Below, in pieces: positions 8,535 through 17,212 of a stretch of 38,656 nt of DNA; positions within the stretch are counted from its first letter, which is position 1, and the number at the start of each line of letters is the position of its first letter. Position numbers and translations under genes: made by a program. The DNA is taken from positions 1 to 38,656 of the forward strand of contig CAYYJH010000016.1 of assembly GCA_964472195.1 (NCBI GenBank), read 5' to 3'. A model generated the notes under the pieces. The model worked only from the letters and a program-made list of their open reading frames with translations, did not search any database and was not told the origin of the DNA. This DNA comes from BS750m-G4 sp964472195. Lineage in GTDB: Bacteria > Bacteroidota > Ignavibacteria > Tepidaquicellales > Tepidaquicellaceae.

Positions 8535-9260
8535 TCAATCCTGTGAATTTAAAAAATCTTCAACAAATTGGTTTGCCGGTTTAGTTTTTATTTCTTCTTC
8601 TGCTCCAATTTGCTGAATAACACCTTCCTCAATTATTATAATAGTATCAGCTAATTTAAATGCTTCCCTGAGATCGTGAGTTACAAAAACGATTGTTCTC
8701 GGTTCTTCTTTTTGAATCTTTAAAAGTTCTTTGTGGATTTCATTTTTTGTAGTGGGGTCTAATGCACCGAAAGCCTCATCGAGCAAGTACATTCCCGGGT
8801 TCAATATCATAGCCCGGCAAATACCAACCCTTTGCTGTTCACCTCCTGATAACTGATGGGGATACTTATTTTTAAAATCAGATGAAAGATTGACAAATGA
8901 CATCAGCATGTTTGCCCTGTCTTCGATTTCTTGTGATGATTTTCTATTTAACTTAGCCAGCAATGCGATGTTATCAAAAACGGTCATATGAGGAAAGAGC
9001 CCAGTCCCTTGTACAGAGTATCCAATGTGTAACCGTAGTGCCGATAATCTGGAGTAATTAATTGGCTTATTAAAGATTAGAGCTTTGCCCACAGATGGTC
9101 TTACTAAACCATTTACAATCTTGAGAATTGTCGATTTACCGCTTCCGCTTTTTCCTATTATAGCAGTTATCTTATTTTCATCAATGCTAAAAGAAACATT
9201 TCGCAGCACATCTCTACTGTCGAAAGCCTTTGTTATATTTTCAAACTTTATTGGGTACAT
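8535..9260 (-). CDS. OpuC-like osmolyte ABC importer, ATP-binding protein
   Basis: This 241-residue ABC ATPase powers the osmolyte importer encoded directly downstream. Walker A is GKSGSGKST (36-44), the Q-loop region is SVQGTGLFPHMTV, the signature is LSGGEQQR (137-144) and Walker B is MYLLDEAF (157-164), followed by the D-loop GALD and the switch His in FVTHD. ProV and OpuCA carry C-terminal CBS domains that sense ionic strength. This protein stops right after the ATPase core, so if the importer is osmoregulated the sensor must lie elsewhere. The start is the ATG at 9260-9258. It is the first gene of a two-gene operon with the fused binding protein-permease. Confidence 0.9.
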   Translation of the reverse strand: MYPIKFENITKAFDSRDVLRNVSFSIDENKITAIIGKSGSGKSTILKIVNGLVRPSVGKALIFNKPINYSRLSALRLHIGYSVQGTGLFPHMTVFDNIALLAKLNRKSSQEIEDRANMLMSFVNLSSDFKNKYPHQLSGGEQQRVGICRAMILNPGMYLLDEAFGALDPTTKNEIHKELLKIQKEEPRTIVFVTHDLREAFKLADTIIIIEEGVIQQIGAEEEIKTKPANQFVEDFLNSQD

Positions 9261-9321
9261 TGGAATTGAGTGTCATCAAAATATCTATTATCTATTCAGA
9301 GTATTATAGCCGGTAAGATAA

Positions 9322-9444
9322 TTATGATTTACTTTTTTTTACAGAATCAGAACTATCTTTTTTTTCAAAGGTGTCTTTTCTAATAAATGTAAAATAGATG
9401 ATTCCGATCAAACCTATTATCCAGATAATATCTATTGGTTTCAT
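9322..9444 (-). CDS. Small single-span membrane peptide, 40 residues
   Basis: A 40-codon frame starts at the ATG at 9444-9442, 7 nt after the egtD stop on the same strand. It encodes one hydrophobic helix (MKPIDIIWIIGLIGIIYFTF), then a basic stop-transfer segment (RK) and a charged Ser/Lys tail (KKDSSDSVKKSKS). This layout is typical of small inner-membrane proteins. A longer version of the frame would run back into egtD and encode an implausibly basic N-terminus, so the short start is preferred. It is probably co-transcribed with egtD. No family is recognised and no function is claimed. Confidence 0.5.
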   Translation of the reverse strand: MKPIDIIWIIGLIGIIYFTFIRKDTFEKKDSSDSVKKSKS

Positions 9445-9451
9445 AATAATT

Positions 9452-10480
9452 TTATTTTGGTTTAAATATACACAGTGAAAAGTAATTTTTCTCATCCTTG
9501 AATCTTTCCGAAACAAACAAATTAGCACGGTTCGAAATATCTTCAATCTTTTTATCAGAAAACTTATGCGAATTTTCTGTATGAATAGTTTCACCTTTCT
9601 CAAATAAAATCGTTTCACCGATAGCTGTTATGCAAACTTCCTGGGTTTCTTTTGATACAAGATGCATCTCTATCCTGCTATCATCTTTATTAAAAATTGC
9701 TTCGTGTTTAAACATCTTTAAATTAAAATTTCCGCCAAGTTCTTCATTAATTCTCCTAAGAATATTTAAATTGAATTCACTCGTAATTCCTCCCCTGTCA
9801 TTGTATGCGTTCAGCAAAACTCTTTCATCTTTAATCATGTCAAAACCTATTATCAGAATATCATCTTCCCGCATGTCATTTCTCAATCTCTTTAAAAATA
9901 TTTCTTCTGCATCGAAAGTAAAGTTGCCTATACTCGATCCCAAGAATAAAATCACTTTAGGTGATTCATCAATTTGTGTAATAAAATCGACTCCCTCTTC
10001 ATAGAATGATACGAGACCTGTAATATGCAGATTGGCATACTTCTCAATTAATATTTGAGAACATTCAACGATAATATCCGAAACATCAATCGGTACGTAC
10101 TTAACTTCATCCCTAAGTTTCAAAAAAGAATCCAGAATGTGTTTTGACTTAGCCGAACTACCGCTGCCTAATTCTACGAGTGTATTTTTGTTGAGATTAG
10201 AATTTGAAATATAACCGGCACTCTTCTTAATAATACCGAGCTCGGTTCTTGTAAGGTAATACTCTTCCATGCCGCATATTCTCTCGAAGAGTTCTGAACC
10301 CCGTGCATCATAAAAATATTTTGGGAGGAGGAATTTGTTTGCAGCTAACAACCCATTCTTAACATCTTCAGCAAAGGTGTTTTTTTCTTCAAAATGTTCT
10401 AAATAAAATATTTGTAAACGCTCGTTGATTACCTTTTCATCGTAGGAATGATGCTCTACTTTGGAACGGTCAAATTTCAA
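9452..10480 (-). CDS. egtD: L-histidine N-alpha-trimethyltransferase EgtD
   Basis: This 342-residue cytosolic enzyme trimethylates histidine with SAM to make hercynine, the first step to ergothioneine. Visible features are the early signature KYFYDARGSELFERI (54-68), the SAM loop ELGSGSSAKS (103-112), FLGSSIGNF (179-187), and the histidine-binding pair E302-x-S304 in TENSHKF, equivalent to the Glu/Ser pair defined in mycobacterial EgtD. The length is normal. No egtB sulfoxide synthase is adjacent; it may lie elsewhere, or hercynine may be the end product. The start is a TTG at 10480-10478 without a clear ribosome-binding site. The frame stays open further upstream without ATG, GTG or TTG, so the exact N-terminus is uncertain. 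Confidence 0.9.
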   Translation of the reverse strand: MKFDRSKVEHHSYDEKVINERLQIFYLEHFEEKNTFAEDVKNGLLAANKFLLPKYFYDARGSELFERICGMEEYYLTRTELGIIKKSAGYISNSNLNKNTLVELGSGSSAKSKHILDSFLKLRDEVKYVPIDVSDIIVECSQILIEKYANLHITGLVSFYEEGVDFITQIDESPKVILFLGSSIGNFTFDAEEIFLKRLRNDMREDDILIIGFDMIKDERVLLNAYNDRGGITSEFNLNILRRINEELGGNFNLKMFKHEAIFNKDDSRIEMHLVSKETQEVCITAIGETILFEKGETIHTENSHKFSDKKIEDISNRANLFVSERFKDEKNYFSLCIFKPK

Positions 10481-10600
10481 ACTTAATGGATTGTTTAAAA
10501 AGTGTAATATATTGAAAAATGATTTTAGAAGTAATGAATATGCTAAAAATTATAAAAAGCAAAACTTGTAATGAAAATCTAAGAGCGCCGATTAAGGTCC

Positions 10601-13573
10601 TCATACTTTGTAAATATCTTCGAAACATGGTGGTTCAATTTCTAACAGCCTGTCAAGACTCACAAAAAACAATTTACATACAATTTTCTTATCCGTGTAT
10701 ATATTCTTTATAACTTTTTGATAGATGGATAGCTGCATTTTATACTTATCAATATTATTTAAAGAGCTATCAGTTTTATAATCTATTATTTCAATACTAT
10801 CATCATAAAATATTAACAGATCTATAACACCCCTAATAACATCATTCTGAAATGGGAATAAAAATTCGATTTCCGATTTCAGATCCTTTGCATTCAAATC
10901 ACTAATAAATTTCTTTATTCGCTGTACTTCCATTAAGTTACTTTCCACATTATAACCATTCGCAATCTTATAAGCGAAATTGTGAATCTTAATTCCGAAT
11001 TTTCTTTTTTCAATTATATATTTAACTGTAAAATCTTTTGAACGGACATCATCTTCATCTATTGCAGTTTCAACAGAATCAATATCCTCCATAATTTTAT
11101 GCGGGGATATAAACTTTTTACTTTTAGATAATCTTTTATCAATTTTTATATCGACTGAACTTGACTCCTTTTCATCATTCAATGGTTTTATTTCATATTC
11201 AAAGTCATCTATTATTTTATGATTAGTCCGCCCTGCTAACTCTTCAAAAAACGGAGATGGTTTATAAGCAGTGAAATATAAATACTGCTTAGCTCTAGTG
11301 GAGGCAACATATAACAACCTTCTTTCTTCATCATAATCAGAACTTTTTATCATACTCGAAAGTAAATCTGATTTCCAATTATTAAATCTATAAAAATATT
11401 TCCCATTAGTTCCATATGTTTTTTTTCCTCTGAGTCCTACAACCGGATTATAAATAAGTGATCCGCTTTCACCTTTTGTTGAGGGAAAAGTTTTGACATT
11501 ACAATTAGCAACTATAACGACAGGATACTCAAGTCCTTTGACTCCGTGGATTGTATGAACAACAACTGCATTTGCAGTCTCATTAAGTTCAAGATTAAAT
11601 TCATTCGTTTTAAAATTATCCAAAATGTAAACGAGATCACCGATAGAAATCGAATCGGATATTAGCCAGGACTGTACCGTATCAATAATTCTATTCGCAT
11701 ACTCATCATTGTAATTATATCTATAAAAAATAGCTTCAACTACAAACAATATGCTTTCCTTAATTGATACGAGATAATTTAAAAAATTTAATAGCTCATC
11801 GGGCAATTCATTGAACAATTTATTCTCAATAGCAACTACACCTTTTATTTTATCCGAGTAATATTTTACCTCATTATAATTATATCCTTCCTTTTCGAGA
11901 ATCGGAATCCATCCCTGTACGTTATAAATGTTTAATATCAATCTAAACCAGGCAAGAACAAGTATCCCCTGCTGTGTCGCAAATAACTCCAAACCTCCCT
12001 CGTAATTCATCGGTATTCCTTCGAGTAAAGCTGCTCGCTGCAATTCGAGACCAAATTTTTTATTCCTGCTTAAAACACATATGTCAGAATACCGAACAGG
12101 TTCTTCCGGCAAAGCACTTCCTGTATTTTTATCAAAATTTCTTATCTTATATTTTCCCTTTTCACAAACCAATTCAGAGATTTTTTTCAATATTAAATCA
12201 ATCTCACCTATAATGTCACTTGTTTTGTAAAAACTTATTCCAGTATAATCATTCAGCTTACGCTTTGGTTTTAACGGCTCTTTGAAATTTCTTTCTATGT
12301 ACTCTTCGTTTATATCATCACCTTTCTTCCCAGGACAGAATAAAGTCTCCCTGCTGAAATTCAGAATATTATCAGAGCTTCTGTAATTATCTTCGAATAT
12401 TATTTTTTGTACATTGTTCACATCATAACCGACTCTCTCTTCGACGTTGTTCAGTTCCTTCTTAAATAATTTAAGATTGTCTTCAAACTCTGTAATATTT
12501 TTTATCGTTGTATTTCTAAAACCATAAATACCCTGTCTCCAATCACCAACAACACAAAGGTTTGCCCTATTGTTATTATTCTTTGCTAAAAGCAAAATCA
12601 ACTTAAACTGTAACTCATCCGTATCCTGAAACTCATCAACCATAATGTAATCGAACTGACTAAGATCGCGAACAGATTTATTGTACAACAGCGTTACATA
12701 AGCAAACATTATCATAAACTCAAAATTAAGGAGATTTCTTTCGAGCATGTATTTCAAATATTCAAAATAAACCTCTCGCATAAAATCAAGCAGTTCCTCC
12801 TGTTTATCATCATTGAACAATTCTTCTTTAATCTCAGGATTAATTGTTTTAACCAGAAATATATTATCTCTGTTGAAATTTAAATATATTTTATTCTTAA
12901 TTGCATCTTTAAACAAATTGCATAACTCATTTTGCTTTTCACCTCTCACACCCTCAACACGTTTATTTAAATCATTATACAGTGTTGAGTATTTTTCGAA
13001 GTCACCTTTGAGTTTTGTATATTCTTCTTTTCTCCATCCCTTATTCGTAGGAAATACTCCTAAACTGCAAAGTTTTTTTATCGTTTTTAAAATATCTTCG
13101 TGTGAATTGTTCAAAGAGTTTATTACAAACTCATATTTATTTTTAACACTTCTCGAAAAATTTAAATAAAACCTTTTGAAAATTTCTAATTCAAAAAACC
13201 TATCCTCTATAACTTGAAAATTATTCGAGATATATTCACTCATTCCTAAATAAGAAGGCGAATCTATCCCGTAGTTCTTTACTAACCTGGAACAATAAGA
13301 ATGGAACGTCATTATCGGTGCGTTAAGTAAATCAGTGATGTTTATGTTACCCGATACTTTTCTTATAACCTCTTCTTTCATCTGATCAGCAGCATTGTTA
13401 GTAAAAGTGATGAGCAAAATATCCTTTGGCTTTACGTTGTTCTCGATCAACTTCTGGTATCTCTTTATGATGGTTCTCGTTTTACCCGTACCGGCACCGG
13501 CATCGACAAGATAGATACCATCTAACGAATTAATCAGTATGTTCTGCGGATTGATTTTGTTATTCAATTCCAT
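10601..13573 (-). CDS. addA: AddA-like helicase-nuclease (UvrD/RecB family)
   Basis: This 990-residue protein is the ATP-driven helicase and 3'-strand nuclease subunit of an AddAB-type enzyme that resects double-strand breaks for RecA. Superfamily 1 motifs are intact: Walker A GAGTGKT (26-32), motif Ia ITFTNNAADQMKEE, motif II VDEFQDTDE (312-320), motif III VGDWRQGIYGFR (342-353), motif IV EDNYRSS (394-400), motif V HTIHGVKGLEYPVV and motif VI EERRLLYVASTRAK. The C-terminal PD-(D/E)XK nuclease has IHNFAYKI, D918, D931-Y-K933 and a QLSIY motif. It is shorter than B. subtilis AddA (about 1230 residues). Its start overlaps the end of addB by 10 bp, so the two are translationally coupled. Confidence 0.88.
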   Translation of the reverse strand: MELNNKINPQNILINSLDGIYLVDAGAGTGKTRTIIKRYQKLIENNVKPKDILLITFTNNAADQMKEEVIRKVSGNINITDLLNAPIMTFHSYCSRLVKNYGIDSPSYLGMSEYISNNFQVIEDRFFELEIFKRFYLNFSRSVKNKYEFVINSLNNSHEDILKTIKKLCSLGVFPTNKGWRKEEYTKLKGDFEKYSTLYNDLNKRVEGVRGEKQNELCNLFKDAIKNKIYLNFNRDNIFLVKTINPEIKEELFNDDKQEELLDFMREVYFEYLKYMLERNLLNFEFMIMFAYVTLLYNKSVRDLSQFDYIMVDEFQDTDELQFKLILLLAKNNNNRANLCVVGDWRQGIYGFRNTTIKNITEFEDNLKLFKKELNNVEERVGYDVNNVQKIIFEDNYRSSDNILNFSRETLFCPGKKGDDINEEYIERNFKEPLKPKRKLNDYTGISFYKTSDIIGEIDLILKKISELVCEKGKYKIRNFDKNTGSALPEEPVRYSDICVLSRNKKFGLELQRAALLEGIPMNYEGGLELFATQQGILVLAWFRLILNIYNVQGWIPILEKEGYNYNEVKYYSDKIKGVVAIENKLFNELPDELLNFLNYLVSIKESILFVVEAIFYRYNYNDEYANRIIDTVQSWLISDSISIGDLVYILDNFKTNEFNLELNETANAVVVHTIHGVKGLEYPVVIVANCNVKTFPSTKGESGSLIYNPVVGLRGKKTYGTNGKYFYRFNNWKSDLLSSMIKSSDYDEERRLLYVASTRAKQYLYFTAYKPSPFFEELAGRTNHKIIDDFEYEIKPLNDEKESSSVDIKIDKRLSKSKKFISPHKIMEDIDSVETAIDEDDVRSKDFTVKYIIEKRKFGIKIHNFAYKIANGYNVESNLMEVQRIKKFISDLNAKDLKSEIEFLFPFQNDVIRGVIDLLIFYDDSIEIIDYKTDSSLNNIDKYKMQLSIYQKVIKNIYTDKKIVCKLFFVSLDRLLEIEPPCFEDIYKV

Positions 13574-16242
13574 AGCTTGTTACTTATACAAATATTTAAA
13601 TACTCACACTTCTTACAAACATCTCTTGAATTATAAACAGGCTCGGATGGAAACTCTGATTTTTGGTATTCGTTTATTTTTGTAATTTTCTCATTAACCA
13701 AAATTAAAAATTTTTCAACATCATCTCTGAAAATTAATGCAACCTCATTTTTCCCTGTCCTGAGATTGTACAATGAAACTGCTAATGGAATAATGATGTC
13801 TTTATTAAAAGTATTCTCTTTCATTTTATTGAAATCCTTATAAGTAAAGCAAAGTTTATTTATCACCAGATCGTAAAACACTTCCTGAATTTTTTCTTTA
13901 ACTTTATTATTATCAAAAAAATCGACTGATGAAGATATAACTACAGAGATTGCATTCCTATAATTATCATAACCAATTTTATCAAGCAATGGAGCAGGCT
14001 TACCTTCCTTTAGAGTGTTAAAATATTTTTCGGAAACTATATACTCATTGAATGTATAAGCAACGTATTTTAACTTTGTAACAGTCTCTTCTTTTTTCTG
14101 TGAAGGATCGAGTTCACTTTTTTGGTTAGCTAATAAAAAGTTATAAATAAAATTCACTTCTCCATTTGTATCTTTTTTTCGTTTCGCTGAAATATAAGAT
14201 ATAGATTGAAAATCGAAATCTTCGGATTCGCTCTTTTCCAAACTCTCTAAATTTGAACTCTGTATAATTTGATATCCCTTCTTTCTATTTGCACTCGTCT
14301 TATAATCAACAATCGTATTTTCAATTTGCAGATCGATCTTACCTTTTAATTTTGTATTCACTTCATCGGAAAACCATTGCTCAGTGTTTTTATACAATAT
14401 TTCTTTGCCAAATTCCTTCATTAATTCATTATCAGATGGTCTGGAAAGTTTACACTTTACTCTCTTACTCAATAAGGGTTTCAAGAAAGCTATTAACGTA
14501 TTAATTCCTAATTCAAATATTGTTTGTTCAGAATTTTTATCTAAATCTTTGATAAGGTTTGACATCCTGTTAATCATAAAGTCTATAATTTTCTTAGTGC
14601 TATTCACCGAAAATTCCGGGTGATTAAAATACATCTCAGCGAAATTATGTAAAAGCTTCCCTCTCTGAAAATGCGGTTTGTCTTCACCGGATAGCAGCCT
14701 GCTGAATGAATATTTCTTTGGACATTTATAAAACTCATTTAATGAACTCGGTGAAATAGCTTTACACTTTTCGTGCTCTTTTAACTTAAGAGAAGTTTTA
14801 TTACCATTATAAGATTTCTTTTCACTAATACCACTAACGGATACAGAATTGAAAAAATCTGCTTCGAAGCTTTCTATATCTTTATCAGCAACAACGTTAA
14901 AATAATAACATGGATGTAATTCGCGGTTGTAACTAACATTCTGTGCAAAATAAAACCGCTGCTGCCCCTGTGATAATAAAATCTGAAACTTCTCCAGTGC
15001 TTTCTTATCTTCTTCAGCCTTGTCAATGTATTCCCTATCGGGAAAAAGTTTAGTCCAGCTCTGATCAAACCCCAGAAATATTATTATATGCCTGTCAATG
15101 AACGCTGAATTCAGTGCGTTTACAAAAAGCACGCCTTCCTTTGGAGATTCTAATTCAACATCGAAGTTTTTTATAAAGTATTTTAATGTAATTACATTTT
15201 TATCATTAATTAATTCATCATTGAATTTTAATTTTTCGATTGTGTTCTCTAATTCTGGAGTAACATCAATCTTTAACTCCCGCTCTAAATTTTTAAAGAA
15301 TCTTGAATAAGAAGAATCCCGGATGCTATTTAATAATGAATAAATACTTTTAACTCTTTCATCAACACAAATATTCCTTGTATAACTCTGAAAATTATAC
15401 TGAATGTATTTATTTTCAATCTCAAAATTTAAATAACCTGTAAGAGCTGATATTTCTTTTACTGTAAGATCATCTAATCTCAAAGCTAATTCTAAAATCG
15501 ACAGAATGTTTCTCGTCGTTATATCTTCGCTTAAATAATTCTTTAACTGAATTTTAATACCGTTTTCTTTCAACCTCGATTTGATTATCTGAAGATATTC
15601 AGAATCGGGATTTAATACTATTGCTACTTCGTTTTCAAATTCTTTATCTATTAATGATACAGTTTGTTCTATGAGGTTTTTCGATGAACTGAATAAATAA
15701 GTTTTATCAATACTAAACTCTTCATCCTTTAGTAAATTTATTTTCTGGGGAGGATGGCTTCTTTTAGGAAGAACCTCCATATCCAATAGTGTGAAGAGTT
15801 CTTCACCTATTACAGCAATTTTTTTACCCAAATAAAAATCCTCATCGAATTCATCCATAGCTTTTTCTAAACAATCATATTCCTTCAAATAAGAAAGTAG
15901 TTCTTTCTCAACATTTGAAAGATAAAGCTCAGTATTTTCTAATTTCCCGCAATTGTCCCATACATCAAAAATCATATCGAGCATCTGATGAACTAACTTC
16001 AATGGTTTACCCGTTCTCTGAGTTATATCTAACACAATTTCATATCTCTCGAAAATCCTGTCGTAATTCAGCTCTGCAAATTTTGATGCAATCTGTCGGG
16101 GTGTCATAGCAAGATAACCCAATCGAGGATAATTGACCATCTTGTTTAATGCAGTCGCAAGAGGAGCATCGTTGGTTATGACAAGATCAAAAGCTTTTAC
16201 TTCTTCGTATATCTCGGATATTGATTTTGATTTAGAAATCAT
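13564..16242 (-). CDS. addB: AddB-like nuclease subunit with 4Fe-4S cluster
   Basis: This 892-residue protein is the first gene of the addB-addA pair. The C-terminal nuclease keeps H532-x3-E536, D637 (KGKIDL), D646-Y-K648 (VDYKTS) and Q679-x3-Y683. It is framed by one upstream cysteine, C507 (KCPKKYSF), and a terminal group C876-x2-C879-x5-C885. This is the split iron-sulfur arrangement that clamps the nuclease domain in AddB and related enzymes. The N-terminal half should be the inactivated helicase fold that reads Chi in AddB. No Walker A sequence is visible near its start, unlike B. subtilis AddB. The protein is shorter than that homologue (about 1166 residues) and divergent, so an archaeal-type PD-(D/E)XK partner is an alternative. 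The start is the ATG at 16242-16240. Confidence 0.8.
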   Translation of the reverse strand: MISKSKSISEIYEEVKAFDLVITNDAPLATALNKMVNYPRLGYLAMTPRQIASKFAELNYDRIFERYEIVLDITQRTGKPLKLVHQMLDMIFDVWDNCGKLENTELYLSNVEKELLSYLKEYDCLEKAMDEFDEDFYLGKKIAVIGEELFTLLDMEVLPKRSHPPQKINLLKDEEFSIDKTYLFSSSKNLIEQTVSLIDKEFENEVAIVLNPDSEYLQIIKSRLKENGIKIQLKNYLSEDITTRNILSILELALRLDDLTVKEISALTGYLNFEIENKYIQYNFQSYTRNICVDERVKSIYSLLNSIRDSSYSRFFKNLERELKIDVTPELENTIEKLKFNDELINDKNVITLKYFIKNFDVELESPKEGVLFVNALNSAFIDRHIIIFLGFDQSWTKLFPDREYIDKAEEDKKALEKFQILLSQGQQRFYFAQNVSYNRELHPCYYFNVVADKDIESFEADFFNSVSVSGISEKKSYNGNKTSLKLKEHEKCKAISPSSLNEFYKCPKKYSFSRLLSGEDKPHFQRGKLLHNFAEMYFNHPEFSVNSTKKIIDFMINRMSNLIKDLDKNSEQTIFELGINTLIAFLKPLLSKRVKCKLSRPSDNELMKEFGKEILYKNTEQWFSDEVNTKLKGKIDLQIENTIVDYKTSANRKKGYQIIQSSNLESLEKSESEDFDFQSISYISAKRKKDTNGEVNFIYNFLLANQKSELDPSQKKEETVTKLKYVAYTFNEYIVSEKYFNTLKEGKPAPLLDKIGYDNYRNAISVVISSSVDFFDNNKVKEKIQEVFYDLVINKLCFTYKDFNKMKENTFNKDIIIPLAVSLYNLRTGKNEVALIFRDDVEKFLILVNEKITKINEYQKSEFPSEPVYNSRDVCKKCEYLNICISNKLWN

Positions 16243-16272
16243 TTATGGTATCTAACTTGAAATGAAAAATAT

Positions 16273-16317
16273 ACACTTAAATATAACCATACTCGGTATG
16301 TTATTCTATATAAGTGT
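16273..16317. promoter_or_regulatory. Imperfect inverted repeat between addBA and xth
   Basis: In the 174-nt gap between divergent addBA and xth, ACACTTA (16273-16279) faces TAAGTGT (16311-16317). Closer to the centre, ATAACCATAC faces GTATGTTAT with one base missing, around a short TCG loop. The whole is a roughly 45-nt imperfect palindrome. Its place between two divergent DNA-repair units suggests an operator or shared promoter element, but no known LexA-type box is present. The function is inferred from position only. Confidence 0.35.
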
Positions 16318-16416
16318 TAATATATAAATTGTATTATGTATTTTTAAGTAATTATTCTAAAAATGCATTTTTAAGTTTTGGAAATTATGATATTTTAACG
16401 AAACACCTAGAACTTT

Positions 16417-17202
16417 ATGATAAAAAAGAAAAACACTATACGCATTTATTCATGGAATGTTAACGGTATTAGAGCTGCAGCAAAGAAAGGCTTTATAGAT
16501 TGGCTCAAGAAATCCAGGGGAGATATTGTATGCATACAGGAAACGAAAGCTCAACCCGAGCAAATACCTGATGAAATAAAAAAAGTTAAAAGCTACACTT
16601 CTTATTGGTTCTCTGCTGAGAGAAAGGGTTATTCAAGTGTTGGCATACTTTCTAAAATCCAACCACTCAAAACTATAAACGGTTTTGGAAATCCAAAGTT
16701 CGACTGTGAGGGCAGAGTTATCTTTGCAGAATACGAAAAATTCTTATTAGTGAACGTATATTTCCCAAATGGTGGAAGAGGTCCTGAAAGAGTAAAATAC
16801 AAACTCGATTTTTACGATGAATTATTTTTCTTTCTCCAAAAAAATTATTCAGGAAAGAAAGGCATCATTGTAACAGGTGACTATAACACTGCACATAGGG
16901 AGATTGACCTCGCACGTCCGAAGGAAAATGAAAACAATACAGGCTTTCTTAAAGAAGAAAGAGAATGGATAGACAACATTATTAATCTTGGTTATGTGGA
17001 CATCTTCAGAAAATTTAACAAGAACCCGGGAATGTACACATACTGGGACATGGTGACAAGAGCCCGCACAAGAAACGTTGGTTGGAGACTCGATTATTTT
17101 ATGATCTCTGAAGACTTAGTTCCAAAAGTAAAAGCGGCAGATATTCACATGAAAATAATGGGTAGCGACCACTGCCCTATTTCAATTGATATGGAAAATT
17201 AA
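16417..17202 (+). CDS. xth: Exodeoxyribonuclease III
   Basis: This 261-residue enzyme belongs to the endonuclease/exonuclease/phosphatase fold. It cleaves abasic sites and removes 3'-blocking groups in base excision repair. Motifs in order are WNVNGIRAAAKKGF near residue 12 (metal-binding Asn), CIQETKAQ (catalytic Glu), NVYFPNGGRG, the GDYNTAH block (Asp/Asn) and the terminal GSDHCPI (catalytic Asp-His). The length is typical of bacterial ExoIII/ExoA. The start is the ATG at 16417, with no obvious Shine-Dalgarno. It is divergent from addBA and is followed after about 10 nt by the quinone-reductase-like gene, so those two are probably co-transcribed. Confidence 0.95.
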   Translation: MIKKKNTIRIYSWNVNGIRAAAKKGFIDWLKKSRGDIVCIQETKAQPEQIPDEIKKVKSYTSYWFSAERKGYSSVGILSKIQPLKTINGFGNPKFDCEGRVIFAEYEKFLLVNVYFPNGGRGPERVKYKLDFYDELFFFLQKNYSGKKGIIVTGDYNTAHREIDLARPKENENNTGFLKEEREWIDNIINLGYVDIFRKFNKNPGMYTYWDMVTRARTRNVGWRLDYFMISEDLVPKVKAADIHMKIMGSDHCPISIDMEN

Positions 17203-17212
17203 ATTTACGACT

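Noticed and set aside
10519..10713. 64-codon plus-strand frame between egtD and addA
   Set aside because: About half overlaps the end of addA on the other strand. It has no start signal and no recognisable protein features.
10601..16242. Helicase plus nuclease pair as an antiviral defence system (Gabija-like or similar)
   Set aside because: There is no TOPRIM/OLD nuclease. Motifs, gene order and the split iron-sulfur cysteines fit AddAB repair, and no other defence genes are nearby.
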